From Coriobacteriales bacterium (GTDB taxonomy: Bacteria > Actinomycetota > Coriobacteriia > Coriobacteriales > Atopobiaceae): a DNA stretch of 33,926 nucleotides. The DNA is taken from assembly GCA_030529625.1 (NCBI GenBank), contig JAUMWN010000021.1, positions 1-33,926 on the forward strand. The letters are read 5' to 3'. Below the pieces are notes generated by a model that saw only the letters and a program-made list of their open reading frames with translations, ran no database searches and was not told the origin of the DNA. Below, piece after piece: positions 1 to 8,623 of the stretch. Position 1 is the stretch's first letter. Each line of letters starts with the position of its first letter. The translations under genes were made by a program, and so were the position numbers.

Positions 1-1292
1 ACAAGGGCATCCAGGAGCTTCTGGACGCGGTCGTGGACTACCTGCCCAGCCCGCTCGACGTGGCCTCCATCGACGGCGTGGACCTCAAGGGCAACGAGGA
101 CCATCGCAAGGCCGACCCCAAGGAGCCCTTCTCGGCCCTGGCCTTTAAGATCATGACCGACCCGTACGTGGGCAAGCTCACCTACTTCCGCGTGTACTCT
201 GGCCAGGCCGAGGCAGGCAGCCACGTGTACAACTCCGTCAAGGACAAGCGCGAGCGTCTGGGCCGCATCCTGGAGATGAACGCCAACGAGCGCGTTGACC
301 GCGAGAACTGCTTCGCGGGCGACATCGTGGCATGCGTGGGCCTTAAGAACACCACCACGGGCGATACCCTGTGCGACGAGCGTCACCCCATCATTCTGGA
401 GTCCATCGACTTCGCCGATCCCGTTATCGACGTTGCCGTGGAGCCCAAGACCAAGGCCGAGCAGGAGAAGATGTCCGTTGGCCTGTCCAAGCTCGCCGAG
501 GAGGACCCCACGTTCCAGGTCCGCACCGACCACGAGACCGGTCAGACCATCATCGCCGGCATGGGCGAGCTGCACCTGGAGATCATCGTGGACCGTCTGC
601 GCCGTGAGTTCAAGGTGGAGTGCAACGTGGGCAAGCCCCAGGTTGCCTACCGCGAGACTGCGGGCAAGGCCGTCAAGCACGTGCAGGGCAAGTTCGTACG
701 CCAGTCCGGCGGTCGCGGCCAGTACGGTGACGCCGTCATCGACATGGAGCCCATGGAGGCCGGGTTTGGTTACGAGTTCGTGGACGCCACCGTGGGCGGT
801 GTGGTTCCCAAGGAGTACATCCCCTCGGTTGACAAGGGCATCCAGGAGGCGCTCAACTCTGGTGTCATCGCCGGCTATCCCGTGCAGGACATCAAGGTGA
901 CGCTGGTGGACGGCTCCTACCACGAGGTCGACTCCTCCGAGGCGGCGTTCAAGGTGGCCGGTTCCATGGCCATCAAGAAGGCCCTGCAAATGTCGGATCC
1001 CGTGCTTCTTGAGCCGGTCGAGGCCGTGGAGGTCGAGACGCCCGAGCAGTACATGGGCGACGTCATGGGCAACCTCAGCTCTCGTCGTGGCAAGATCGAG
1101 GGCATGGAGGATCGCACCAACACCAAGGTCATCAAGGCCAAGGTGCCTCTGGGCGAGATGTTTGGGTACGCCACCGACCTTCGTTCGCAAACGCAGGGTC
1201 GCGCGAGCTACACCATGCAGTTTGACTCTTACGAGGCGGTGCCCAAGGCCGTTCGTGAGGAAATCGTCGCCAAGCACGGCGGCAACGCATAA
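1..1292 (+). CDS. fusA: Elongation factor G, 3' part (5' end outside window)
   Basis: EF-G is the GTPase that moves tRNAs and mRNA through the ribosome after each peptide bond. The open frame enters from the left edge and gives about 430 residues, starting near the end of the G domain (residues reading [20 protein letters not shown]) and running through domains II to V to a TAA stop. EF-G is usually close to 700 residues, so about 270 N-terminal residues lie outside the window. Recognisable stretches include [18 protein letters not shown] in domain III, the domain IV segment around GGRGQYGD, and RRGKIEGM with the [16 protein letters not shown] motif in domain V. It is followed 51 bases later by rpsJ, with no tuf gene between them, which is the first sign that the ribosomal gene cluster is rearranged here. 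Identity is certain. Confidence 0.97.
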   Translation, partial: KGIQELLDAVVDYLPSPLDVASIDGVDLKGNEDHRKADPKEPFSALAFKIMTDPYVGKLTYFRVYSGQAEAGSHVYNSVKDKRERLGRILEMNANERVDRENCFAGDIVACVGLKNTTTGDTLCDERHPIILESIDFADPVIDVAVEPKTKAEQEKMSVGLSKLAEEDPTFQVRTDHETGQTIIAGMGELHLEIIVDRLRREFKVECNVGKPQVAYRETAGKAVKHVQGKFVRQSGGRGQYGDAVIDMEPMEAGFGYEFVDATVGGVVPKEYIPSVDKGIQEALNSGVIAGYPVQDIKVTLVDGSYHEVDSSEAAFKVAGSMAIKKALQMSDPVLLEPVEAVEVETPEQYMGDVMGNLSSRRGKIEGMEDRTNTKVIKAKVPLGEMFGYATDLRSQTQGRASYTMQFDSYEAVPKAVREEIVAKHGGNA

Positions 1293-1310
1293 GTAATGTC
1301 CGTAGCCTAG

Positions 1311-1328
1311 GCGGGGCAAAGGCCCCGC
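1311..1328 (+). other. Hairpin in the fusA-rpsJ spacer
   Basis: A 7-bp perfect stem (GCGGGGC / GCCCCGC) with a 4-base loop lies between the fusA stop and the rpsJ Shine-Dalgarno sequence. There is no T-tract after it, so it is not a standard intrinsic terminator. It may be a processing or translational-control site. This is inference from structure only. Confidence 0.4.
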
Positions 1329-1343
1329 ATCATGGAGGTAACA

Positions 1344-1652
1344 GTGTCAAGCCAAAAGATCAGGATCCGCCTCAAGGGCTACGATCATGAGGTAGTGGAC
1401 CAGTCCGCCAAGCTTATTGTGGACACCGCCGTCAAGACCGGTGCCCGTGTGAGCGGCCCCATCCCCCTGCCCACCGAGCGTAACCTGTACACCGTCATCC
1501 GCTCGCCCCACAAGGACAAGGATTCGCGCGAGCAGTTCGAGATGCGCACCCACAAGCGCCTCATCGACATCCTGGACCCCTCGAGCTCCACGGTCGACAG
1601 CCTCATGCGCCTCGACCTTCCCGCGGGCGTCGACATCGACATCAAGCTCTAA
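1344..1652 (+). CDS. rpsJ: 30S ribosomal protein S10
   Basis: S10 is a small-subunit head protein that also works in transcription antitermination as NusE. The sequence [19 protein letters not shown] and the motif around [36 protein letters not shown] are classic S10. The GTG at 1344 is chosen as start because GGAGGT (1334-1339) sits 4 bases upstream as ribosome binding site, and because this start gives 102 residues, the usual S10 length. The in-frame ATG at 1332 overlaps that binding site. In most bacteria rpsJ is immediately followed by rplC. Here a terminator-like hairpin and about 27 kb of unrelated genes follow, and rplC appears only at 28703. Confidence 0.96.
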   Translation: MSSQKIRIRLKGYDHEVVDQSAKLIVDTAVKTGARVSGPIPLPTERNLYTVIRSPHKDKDSREQFEMRTHKRLIDILDPSSSTVDSLMRLDLPAGVDIDIKL

Positions 1653-1676
1653 CGAGCCCATACGGTAACTAAAGGG

Positions 1677-1711
1677 ATACTCCCCCTGCGGCTTTTTCGT
1701 AGGGGGAGTAT
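1677..1711 (+). terminator. Terminator-like hairpin after rpsJ
   Basis: A 14-bp stem (left arm 1677-1690 beginning ATACTCCCCCT, right arm 1698-1711, one G-U pair) has a loop containing five Ts. The stem is strong but the T-rich tail is short (TATTCTC). Its place 24 bases after the rpsJ stop suggests it ends the fusA-rpsJ transcript. Confidence 0.6.
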
Positions 1712-1721
1712 TCTCAACAAT

Positions 1722-1821
1722 GTCGTACAAAGGGGACTGTCCCCCGAGTACGGCTTATGCACGCATTGCGTGCTTGCGGTTGTGCCGAGCTGTACTCGGG
1801 GGACTGTCCCCTTTGTACGAC
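1722..1821. repeat. REP-type inverted pair R1
   Basis: Two 30-base arms (1722-1751 and 1792-1821) are reverse complements with a single mismatch at the centre of the core. Each arm contains the near-palindrome GGGGACTGTCCCC (1732-1744 and 1799-1811), flanked by GTACAAA on one side and CGAGTAC on the other. The 40-base loop holds a smaller hairpin (GCACGC / GCGTGC). This is one of the GGGGACnGTCCCC family spread through the window and probably mobilised by the RAYT at 27694. Confidence 0.85.
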
Positions 1822-1922
1822 CCTGTCTGACGGCCTTCCTCCCAGTGGCATTGGCGGGTTTTATTACACGGCGGAAACCTTACTATGCTACAGTGTAGTC
1901 ACGTATCTGTGAGGGAGGCACC

Positions 1923-2519
1923 ATGGAGTTCGTCGACGTAGACAATAGGCGCGATGTTGCCAATCGCATTCGCTCGCTGCGCGAGGACAACGAGTTTTCC
2001 ATCGAGGAGATGGCCGAGTTCACCGGTCGCTCCGCCCAGGAGTACATCGCTCGCGAGTCAGGCGAGATGGACCTCACCTTTACGTTCGTGTACAAGTGCG
2101 CCATCAAGCTGGGCGTGGACGTGGTGGAGCTGCTCACGGGCGAGAGCCCGCGTCTGCGCTACTACGAGGTGGTGCGTGCTGGCGAGGGCCTGCCCCTGGA
2201 GCGCAACACCGACTTCCACTACCTGCACAAGGCGCCGCACTTTCGCAACCGCCTGGGCGAGACGTTCCTCGTGGACGTGCCCTACCAGCGTCAGAGCCAG
2301 CACGAGCCCATTCACCTCTCGTATCACGAGGGCCAGGAGATGGACTACGTGCTCAAGGGCCGCCTGCGCTTTCGCTTTGAGGGCGACCGCTTCGAGGAGG
2401 TTGGCCCCGGCGACACCGTGTTCTACGACTCCGGTCGCGGGCACGGCATGATCGCCATCGACGGCGAGGACGCCCAGATTCTCGCGGTGGTCTTTAAGCC
2501 CAAGGACGAGATTATCTAG
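1923..2519 (+). CDS. XRE-family HTH regulator with C-terminal cupin domain
   Basis: This 198-residue protein has an N-terminal lambda-repressor-like helix-turn-helix (about residues 8-65; SIEEMAEFTGRSAQEYIARES) and a C-terminal cupin barrel (about 110-195; HLSYHEGQEMDYVLKGRLRFRF followed by GPGDTVFYDSGRGHGM). Such proteins usually bind DNA with the HTH and a small acid or metal-bound ligand with the cupin. ATG 1923 follows GGGAGG at a good distance. The next gene on the same strand is an acyl-CoA ligase 124 bases downstream, so the natural inference is that the regulator senses the acid or CoA ester that the ligase handles. The ligand is unknown. The start region contains a near-palindrome CTACAGTGTAG (about 1889-1899) that could be its own operator. 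Confidence 0.88.
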   Translation: MEFVDVDNRRDVANRIRSLREDNEFSIEEMAEFTGRSAQEYIARESGEMDLTFTFVYKCAIKLGVDVVELLTGESPRLRYYEVVRAGEGLPLERNTDFHYLHKAPHFRNRLGETFLVDVPYQRQSQHEPIHLSYHEGQEMDYVLKGRLRFRFEGDRFEEVGPGDTVFYDSGRGHGMIAIDGEDAQILAVVFKPKDEII

Positions 2520-2643
2520 GCATCGTCCCCTTCATGGGCCGGTGCCGTTAAACCAATACGAGCGCGTGGCATGTCCACGTAGGTGGCCGTATGGCTGTTT
2601 GCCGTTTGTTGTGTTGATAATCTCCGTACGAAGGATTTCCATA

Positions 2644-4437
2644 ATGCGTTACTTGAGCGAGAACTACCTCTCTGAGAGCCGCGACCGCAAGGGTCAGGTC
2701 GCCCACCTGTCGCTGCACTATCCGCAAACCTTTAACTGGGCCTACGACGTGGTGGACGACATAGCGCTTGCCGAGCCCAACCGGCCTGCCATGGTGTGGT
2801 GCAACCCGGAGGGGGAGGAGCACCGGTTTAGCTTTGGCGACATAAAGTATTGGTCAGACAAGTGCGCGAACTTCCTGGTTGCCCAGGGCATTCGCAAGGG
2901 CGATGCGGTGCTGGTAATCCTTCGCCGCCATTATCAGTTTTGGATAACGGCGGTGGCGCTGCACAAGATTGGCGCGCTGCTGGTGCCAGCCACCTTTATG
3001 CTTCGCGAGCACGACCTGCAGTATCGTCTGGAGTCGGCAGGCATCAAGGCGGTGGTGTGCACCGACGCCGGCACGATCGCCGACGTGGTGGACGCCGTGG
3101 CGCCTGCGTGCCCCGAACTGCAAAAGAAGATCATCGTGGCCGCAGGCGGCGCCGGCCTTGCCGTGGACGCGCCGGACTTCGACCCCGCCGCACACCAGGC
3201 GCTCTCTGGTCCCGAGCACATCTGCGAGCTGACGTGCGAGCGCGAGGGCTGGGTGGACTACAACACCGGCGTGCGCGAGGCCAGCGACTTTTGGGGCCGC
3301 ATCCCCACCACGGTGGACGAGCCCATGATCATGTACTTCTCCAGCGGCACGTCGGGCAACCCCAAGATGGTGCTGCACGACTACACCTACGCGCTGGCGC
3401 ACACCATCACCGCCAAGCTGTGGCACAACACGGTGGGCGACGGCGGCCTGCACTTTACCATTGCCGACACGGGCTGGGGCAAGGCTGTGTGGGGCAAGTT
3501 CTACGGCGCGTGGACCATGGAGTCGTGCGTGTTCACCTACGACTTCGACCGCTTCCACGCGCACGAGATCCTCTCGCACATCGACGACTACGGCATCACC
3601 ACGCTGTGTTGCCCGCCCACCATGTACCGCCTGCTCATGCGCCACATGATGCACGAGGAGAAGACCCAGTACCGTCTCACGTCGCTGGTGTACTGCACCA
3701 CGGCAGGCGAGGCGCTCAATCCCGACCTGTTCGACTTCTGGAAGCGCCAGACCGGCCTCATCATCTATGAGGGCTTTGGACAGACCGAGACGCCGCTCAC
3801 CATTGCCAACCTCAACGGCTCGGTGCCCAAGCCCGGCTCCATGGGCAGAATCGTGCCGCTGTACGACACGCGCATCCTGCGCGAGGACGGATCTGAGTGC
3901 GAGGACGGCGAGACGGGCGAGATATGCATTCGCTACGACCCCGCGCATCGTCCCGAGGGCATTATGGTGGAGTACTATCGCGATCCCGAGAAGACCGCCG
4001 AGGCCATCCACGACGGCTGGTACCACACCGGCGACACGGCGTGGCGCGACGAGGACGACTACCTGTGGTACGTGGGTCGCAACGACGACGTGATCAAGAG
4101 CTCGGGCTACCGCATTGGCCCGTTCGAGATCGAGAGCGTGCTGCTCGAGCATCCCGCGGTGCGTGAGTGTGCCGTCACCGGCGTGCCCGACCCCGTGCGC
4201 GGCAAGGCCGTTAAGGCCACCATCGTGCTGCACTCGGCCTACCAGGGAACCCCCGAGCTCACGCGCGAGCTGCAAACCTACGTCAAGCGTGAGACGGCGC
4301 CGTACAAGTACCCGCGCATCATCGACTACGTGGACGAGCTGCCCAAGACCGTTAACGGCAAGATTCGCCGCGTGGCCATCCGCAAGGCCGACGAGGCTGC
4401 CGCCAACGTCCACGACAAGCGTGACGGCCTGATCTAG
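2644..4437 (+). CDS. AMP-forming acyl-CoA synthetase (MACS/acetyl-CoA synthetase-like)
   Basis: It activates a carboxylic acid with ATP to an acyl-adenylate and transfers it to CoA. The 597-residue length and motifs are typical of the ANL superfamily: the phosphate-binding loop SSGTSGNPK (about 233-241), the YEGFGQTETPL motif (about 375-385), GDTAWRDEDDYLWYVGRNDD and the hinge region (about 463-482), and the catalytic lysine in KTVNGKIRR near residue 573. ATG 2644 is chosen because AAGGA (2631-2635) lies 8 bases upstream; the longer reading from 2542 lacks a ribosome site. The sequence most resembles medium-chain acyl-CoA synthetases, but acid chain length cannot be read from sequence. It probably forms a regulatory unit with the upstream HTH-cupin gene. 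Confidence 0.9.
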   Translation: MRYLSENYLSESRDRKGQVAHLSLHYPQTFNWAYDVVDDIALAEPNRPAMVWCNPEGEEHRFSFGDIKYWSDKCANFLVAQGIRKGDAVLVILRRHYQFWITAVALHKIGALLVPATFMLREHDLQYRLESAGIKAVVCTDAGTIADVVDAVAPACPELQKKIIVAAGGAGLAVDAPDFDPAAHQALSGPEHICELTCEREGWVDYNTGVREASDFWGRIPTTVDEPMIMYFSSGTSGNPKMVLHDYTYALAHTITAKLWHNTVGDGGLHFTIADTGWGKAVWGKFYGAWTMESCVFTYDFDRFHAHEILSHIDDYGITTLCCPPTMYRLLMRHMMHEEKTQYRLTSLVYCTTAGEALNPDLFDFWKRQTGLIIYEGFGQTETPLTIANLNGSVPKPGSMGRIVPLYDTRILREDGSECEDGETGEICIRYDPAHRPEGIMVEYYRDPEKTAEAIHDGWYHTGDTAWRDEDDYLWYVGRNDDVIKSSGYRIGPFEIESVLLEHPAVRECAVTGVPDPVRGKAVKATIVLHSAYQGTPELTRELQTYVKRETAPYKYPRIIDYVDELPKTVNGKIRRVAIRKADEAAANVHDKRDGLI

Positions 4438-4549
4438 GGAACTGTCCAGGGATAACTTGTCCATTTGGCGTGCTGTGACGCGTCTCGCGCCCACAAATTG
4501 CATGACTCGTGGTGAGGTTGAGGTCATAGGGATTGCTCCGTTGTGTCAT

Positions 4550-4710
4550 TAATTGACATTTTGGAAGCCTCTTTTTTGCGTTTGCCCAGTTGAGCCGATA
4601 TTTACCTTCGTAAAATGTCAATTGCATAAAATAGCCAATTGACATTTTGCAAGGGCAAAAAATGGCCCAACTGGGCTTTTGCTGAGCATAGGCTTCCAAA
4701 ATGTCAATTA
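4550..4710. repeat. Foldback element F1 (161-bp long hairpin with four copies of a 12-bp word)
   Basis: The outer arms are a perfect 20-bp inverted repeat, TAATTGACATTTTGGAAGCC at 4550-4569 against 4691-4710. The middle stem GCCCAGTTGAGCC pairs imperfectly with GGCCCAACTGGGC, and the inner arms AAAATGTCAATTG (4612-4624) and CAATTGACATTTT (4636-4648) close an 11-base loop. The word AATTGACATTTT therefore occurs four times, at 4551 (+), 4612 (-), 4637 (+) and 4698 (-). Either one long hairpin or two side-by-side hairpins of about 73 bases can form. It is AT-rich compared with its surroundings and has no coding potential. It fills much of the 400-base gap 4438-4837; the rest of that gap shows a weak decayed REP-like word near 4436-4460 and the upstream region of the next gene. 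Confidence 0.85.
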
Positions 4711-4837
4711 TTGCCATTGGGGTGGTTACAAAAACGTGCGGGTGGTCTGGGTCCTGTAGGGTGCAAGCGTCCATGCGCGCGCATTTGCAATATTCCGCCC
4801 GTCGTTATGGGGTACGATACTGATGAGGAGGTTGGTG

Positions 4838-5299
4838 ATGGGCGCGGTAACGGTTTTTCATGGTGGACCTGTCGAGATACGGGAGCCGCAAATAGTGAAG
4901 GGGCGCTATCGCAAGGACTTCGGTGACGGCTTTTACTGCACCGTGATTCATGAACAGGCACAACGCTGGGCACAGCGCCTTCCAAAGTCCGTGGTGAACG
5001 AATACGAGGTGCGAATAGAGCCTGGCCTTCGCGTCTTGGAGTTTAAAGAGATGTCCGACGAGTGGCTGGATTTCATTGCGCGGTGCAGAGCAGGAAGCTC
5101 GCATGCTTACGACATCGTCATAGGCCCCATGGCCAACGACCAGGTGTGGAACTATGTGGCAGACTATCTCGACGGAATCATCACACGCGAGCAGTATTGG
5201 GCTTTGGCTCGCTTCAAGTACCCCACGCACCAAATGGCGTTCTGCTCAGAAGCTGCGCTCGACTGCCTGCGATTCGTCTCGTCCGAGGAGGTCTTATGA
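4838..5299 (+). CDS. DUF3990 protein, ADP-ribosyltransferase-like putative toxin (module 1)
   Basis: This 153-residue protein fits the DUF3990 pattern: an early His in VFHGG (H8), the DFGDGFYCT motif (27-35, Y33), a central YDIVIGPMANDQVW segment (91-104) and a C-terminal HQMAFCSEAALDCLRF block (131-146). DUF3990 has been likened to the ADP-ribosyltransferase fold, where the His and Tyr would hold NAD; that link is family knowledge and its activity here is inference. ATG 4838 is preferred because AGGAGG (4826-4831) lies 6 bases upstream. Its stop overlaps the ATG of the next gene, so the pair is co-translated, as in toxin-antitoxin modules. The minus-strand protein at 9410-10114 shares the same motifs at the same residue positions, although overall identity is low. 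Confidence 0.72.
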   Translation: MGAVTVFHGGPVEIREPQIVKGRYRKDFGDGFYCTVIHEQAQRWAQRLPKSVVNEYEVRIEPGLRVLEFKEMSDEWLDFIARCRAGSSHAYDIVIGPMANDQVWNYVADYLDGIITREQYWALARFKYPTHQMAFCSEAALDCLRFVSSEEVL

Positions 5300-5754
5300 T
5301 GGATGGGCGAGAGAGCGTCCTCGACAACAACGTGTTCTATGCGTGCGGGCTCATCGAGTACATTGGGCGCAAGACGCGCAACGAACGCGGCATGGTGGTG
5401 GGATTTCTGGGAAGGGACCGCATAGCGCACATGGTCGAATATGCCGACGTCCTGCACAGCGAGAACATCGATGCCGTATGTGAGCGTTATGTCGATGACG
5501 CCCAGATTCCCTACGGTGACTTCGACAACGTCTCCTCTGCGCGGTATGGTACGCCGACCCACTGGGACATGGGCAAGGTCTACAAGCGCCTCGCGCTCGG
5601 CATCATGCAAGAGTGTTCCCGTACGCCGGCCGACGCCATCGTGGAGGCGTTCTGCTCGCCCATAGCCCCGCTCATTGACGACTACAACGGGAGCTTCTTC
5701 TACGAGGCGCCCGCAAACATCCTTACGGCGCATCTCACAGGCGTCATCGAGTAG
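5296..5754 (+). CDS. DUF3791-like partner of the DUF3990 protein (putative antitoxin)
   Basis: The protein has 152 residues. It begins at ATG 5296, overlapping the upstream stop as ATGA; the next codon, ATG 5299, is an equally possible start, 7 bases after AGGAGG (5286-5291). The N-terminal half (FYACGLIEYIGRKTRNERGMVVGFL, then YADVLHSENIDAVCERYV) resembles the DUF3791 layout of a helix followed by a late LH motif, and DUF3791 genes often sit next to DUF3990 genes. The C-terminal half (WDMGKVYKRLALGIMQE onward) is not recognised. No HTH is visible, unlike the partner in module 2. The antitoxin role is inferred from the operon arrangement. Confidence 0.6.
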   Translation: MMDGRESVLDNNVFYACGLIEYIGRKTRNERGMVVGFLGRDRIAHMVEYADVLHSENIDAVCERYVDDAQIPYGDFDNVSSARYGTPTHWDMGKVYKRLALGIMQECSRTPADAIVEAFCSPIAPLIDDYNGSFFYEAPANILTAHLTGVIE

Positions 5755-5837
5755 GCGCATGCCTCGTATGTTCCGTGGCCCCGTCCATGTTTCGCGCATG
5801 TGTCGAGCAGGCGCAAACGCGATGCGCCGCGGTACAA

Positions 5838-5856
5838 AGGTGGTATAAAACCACCT
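5838..5856. promoter_or_regulatory. Palindrome around a possible -10 box upstream of the fusion ligase
   Basis: AGGTGGT (5838-5844) and ACCACCT (5850-5856) form a perfect 7-bp inverted repeat whose centre reads ATAAA, so a TATAAA-type -10 box lies within an operator-like palindrome. No good -35 is visible. The 245-base gap 5755-5999 holds nothing else that can be supported. Confidence 0.4.
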
Positions 5857-5999
5857 ATGCAAGCGAACGCACACATATCTCTCTTCGCACTGGGGCTGCT
5901 GCTTCCCTAGGCGCTTCCGCGAGCAAGCGGTTGCGCCCATAACCCCTATTGCAGCTGTGTTGTGTACGGAACAAAACCCAGAAGCGGAGAAACACCCCC

Positions 6000-8603
6000 A
6001 TGAAGCTCTCTTTTTCCACCATTGGTTGCCCGGCATATGCCTGGACCGACATCTACCCCATGGCAAAGGACCTGGGGTTTGACGGCATCGAGATTCGCGG
6101 CGTGGCGGGCAAGGCCTTTGCCCCCATGGCCCAGCCCTTCCTGCCCCGCCACCGGGCGCGCACGCGTAGCCAGCTCGAGCGCATTGGCCTGGAGATCTCG
6201 TGCTTCTCGAGTGGCTGCGAGCTGGGCACCGAGCAGGGTCGCTTTGAGGCCCTGAGCGAGGTGACGGAGTACATCGAGCTCGCGAGCGAGATGGGAACGC
6301 CGTTCGTGCGCGTGCTCCTCTCGCGTGACATCGAGCCGCTGGACGATGTGGACGACGACGCCGTGGTTGCCACGCTGCGCCAGCTTACCGACCTGGCTGC
6401 CATCTACGACGTGTGCGTGCTCATCGAGACCGAGTCCAACTATGCCGACACCGCCCGCCTGGCGCGCGTGCTCGATGCCGTGGACTCTCCCTACGTGGGC
6501 GCCATCTGGGACATGCAGCATCCGTATCGCCTGTACGGCGAGTCACCCCAAACGTCCATCGCCAACTTGGGCAAGCACCTACGGTATTGTCAGATAAAGG
6601 ACTCGGTGGTAACCGACGGCCACCTGCAGTACCGCATGATGGGCGAGGGCGACATGCCCCTGCGCGAGATGCTGGACGCGCTGCAGGAGACGGGCTTCGA
6701 CGGCTACGTCTCGTTTGAGTGGCCCAGGCGCTGGGCGCGTGAGGTTGCCATCGGCGAGCCGGGCATCGTGTTCCCGCAGTTCATTAACTACATGCACGAC
6801 TACCTGGCTGGCGGCGCAGCGGGCGAGGAGACGGGCGGCGAGCAGGAGGCCTTGGTACCAGAACCGGCGTCCCAAGATGTGCTCACCGGCGAGCTGCAGG
6901 TCTCGCGCACGGGCGAGGGCACCTATCCCTGGCCCAAGGAGCACCTCATCGACCTCACGTTCCCGCAGGTGCTGGACCACGTGTGCGAGGTGTATCCCAA
7001 CCAACCGGCGTTCCGCTTTACCGAGGTGGACTACACACGCACCTACGTGGAGTTTAGGGAGGACGTCAACGAGTTCGCGCGTGCCCTCATCGCCATGGGC
7101 GTGATGCCGGGCGACAAGGTGGCCATCTGGGCGACCAACGTGCCCGCGTGGTATCTCACGTTTTGGGCGAGCGTAAAGATTGGCGCGGTGCTGGTTACCG
7201 TTAACACGGGCTACAAGATTCACGAGCTGGAGTACCTGCTGCGCCAGAGCGACACGTGCACGCTGGTGATGATAGACGAGTACAAGGGCACGAGCTATCT
7301 GGACATCGTGGACGAGCTGGTGCCCGAGATGGGCGAGGCGGGCCGTCCCGGCGCCTGGCACAGCGCCAAGCTGCCGTTCCTGCGCAACGTGGTAACCATC
7401 GACGGGCCGCATCCGGGCTGCTACTCCTGGGACGAGGCCCTGGCGCTCAGCCCCCGCGTTAAGCAGGCGGAGGTGGACTGGCGCTGCGCGCAAATCAAGA
7501 AGGACGACGTGTGCAACATGCAGTACACGAGCGGCACCACGGGATTCCCCAAGGGCGTGATGCTCACGCACTACAACGTGGTCAACAACGGCAAGGCCAT
7601 CGGCGACTGCATGGACCTCTCCACGGCCGACCGCATGATGATCCAGGTGCCCATGTTCCACTGCTTTGGCATGGTGCTGGCCATGACGGCGTCCATGACG
7701 CACGGCGTTACCATGAGCCCCATCAGTGCCTTCTCACCGCGCAAGAGCCTGGCGTGCATCAACCGCGAGAAGATCACCTGCTTCCACGGCGTACCCACCA
7801 TGTTCATTGCCATGATGAACACGCACCCCGCGTTCGAGGAGACGGACTTTAGCCACATGCGCACCGGCATTATGGCAGGCAGCCCGTGTCCCATCGAGAA
7901 GATGCGCGAGGTTATCGACCGCATGAACATGACCGAAATCTGCATTACCTACGGTCAGACCGAGGCCAGCCCGGCCACCACCATGAGCAAGACCACCGAC
8001 ACGATCGAGCAGCGCGTTACCACGGTGGGGCTGCCCATCTTTGGCGTGGAGACCAAGATTATCGACCCCGAGACGGGCGTCGAGCTGGGCGACAACCAGC
8101 CGGGCGAGTTCTGCAGCCGCGGCTACAACACCATGAAGGGCTACTACAAGATGCCCGAGGCCACGGCGGCGGCCATCGACGAGGACGGCTGGCTGCACTC
8201 CGGCGACATCCTCCTGCGTCAGAGCGACGGGTACTACCGCGTGACGGGTCGCCTCAAGGACATGATCATCCGCGGCGGCGAGAACGTGTACCCCAAGGAG
8301 ATCGAGGACTTCCTGTACACCTTCCCCAAGACCAAGGACGTGCAGGTAATCGGCGTGCCCGACCGCGTGTACGGCGAGGCCGTGTGTGCCGAGATAGTCC
8401 TGCAGGAGGGCGAGACCGCCACCGAGGAGGAGGTCAAGGAGTTCTGCCGCGCCCGCGTTGCCAAGGAAAAGATCCCGCAGTACGTGGTGTTCGTGGACGG
8501 CTATCCCATGAACGAGGCCGGCAAGATCCAAAAGTACAAGATGCGCGAGGAGGCCGTGGAGCTCCTCGGCCTTCAGGACGCGGCCTCCATCGAGACGGCG
8601 TAG
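6000..8603 (+). CDS. Fusion: sugar-phosphate isomerase/epimerase-like TIM barrel + AMP-forming acyl-CoA ligase
   Basis: This 867-residue protein joins two enzymes normally encoded separately. Residues 1 to about 265 are an AP-endonuclease-2/xylose-isomerase-like barrel (MKLSFSTIGCPAYAW; DLGFDGIEIRG; candidate metal ligands in LIETES, the Asp of IWDMQHPY and the Glu of VSFEWPRRW). A linker rich in Gly, Glu and Pro (about 270-315) leads to a complete fatty-acyl-CoA-ligase-like domain with YTSGTTGFPKG (about 508-518), YGQTEASPAT (about 650), the GDILLRQSDGYYRVTGRLKD hinge and the C-terminal Lys in NEAGKIQKYK (about 840). The reading frame is continuous and the catalytic motifs of the ligase are intact. 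ATG 6000 is chosen because the barrel begins there, although the GGAG upstream is about 11 bases away. A two-step pathway in which the barrel makes or modifies an acid that the ligase activates is inference; the substrate is unknown. Confidence 0.9.
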   Translation: MKLSFSTIGCPAYAWTDIYPMAKDLGFDGIEIRGVAGKAFAPMAQPFLPRHRARTRSQLERIGLEISCFSSGCELGTEQGRFEALSEVTEYIELASEMGTPFVRVLLSRDIEPLDDVDDDAVVATLRQLTDLAAIYDVCVLIETESNYADTARLARVLDAVDSPYVGAIWDMQHPYRLYGESPQTSIANLGKHLRYCQIKDSVVTDGHLQYRMMGEGDMPLREMLDALQETGFDGYVSFEWPRRWAREVAIGEPGIVFPQFINYMHDYLAGGAAGEETGGEQEALVPEPASQDVLTGELQVSRTGEGTYPWPKEHLIDLTFPQVLDHVCEVYPNQPAFRFTEVDYTRTYVEFREDVNEFARALIAMGVMPGDKVAIWATNVPAWYLTFWASVKIGAVLVTVNTGYKIHELEYLLRQSDTCTLVMIDEYKGTSYLDIVDELVPEMGEAGRPGAWHSAKLPFLRNVVTIDGPHPGCYSWDEALALSPRVKQAEVDWRCAQIKKDDVCNMQYTSGTTGFPKGVMLTHYNVVNNGKAIGDCMDLSTADRMMIQVPMFHCFGMVLAMTASMTHGVTMSPISAFSPRKSLACINREKITCFHGVPTMFIAMMNTHPAFEETDFSHMRTGIMAGSPCPIEKMREVIDRMNMTEICITYGQTEASPATTMSKTTDTIEQRVTTVGLPIFGVETKIIDPETGVELGDNQPGEFCSRGYNTMKGYYKMPEATAAAIDEDGWLHSGDILLRQSDGYYRVTGRLKDMIIRGGENVYPKEIEDFLYTFPKTKDVQVIGVPDRVYGEAVCAEIVLQEGETATEEEVKEFCRARVAKEKIPQYVVFVDGYPMNEAGKIQKYKMREEAVELLGLQDAASIETA

Positions 8604-8623
8604 CGAGTGACACTGCAGGACAG

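Noticed and set aside
1347-1730. Minus-strand ORF of 127 codons antisense to rpsJ
   Set aside because: It is a shadow of rpsJ, has no ribosome site and resembles no protein family.
4436-4460. Additional REP copy (GGGAACTGTCC...TTGTCC)
   Set aside because: Too many changes from the core and no paired arm; at best a decayed copy.
2854-4527. Minus-strand ORF of 557 codons antisense to the acyl-CoA ligase
   Set aside because: Long shadow frames are expected opposite G+C-rich genes; composition (His, Val, Arg, Gly rich) is that of a shadow and the plus-strand gene has all family motifs.
4550-4710. F1 as an ordinary intrinsic terminator of the acyl-CoA ligase
   Set aside because: It is 113 bases beyond the stop, much longer than a terminator, has no T-tract after it, and its counterpart F2 is in a divergent intergenic region.
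4352-4774. Minus-strand ORF of 140 codons across the F1 foldback
   Set aside because: It runs through the inverted repeat and overlaps the ligase 3' end; no protein-like motif or start signal.
5164-6066. Minus-strand ORF of 300 codons antisense to module 1
   Set aside because: It covers both coupled plus-strand genes, which carry recognised motifs; no ribosome site.
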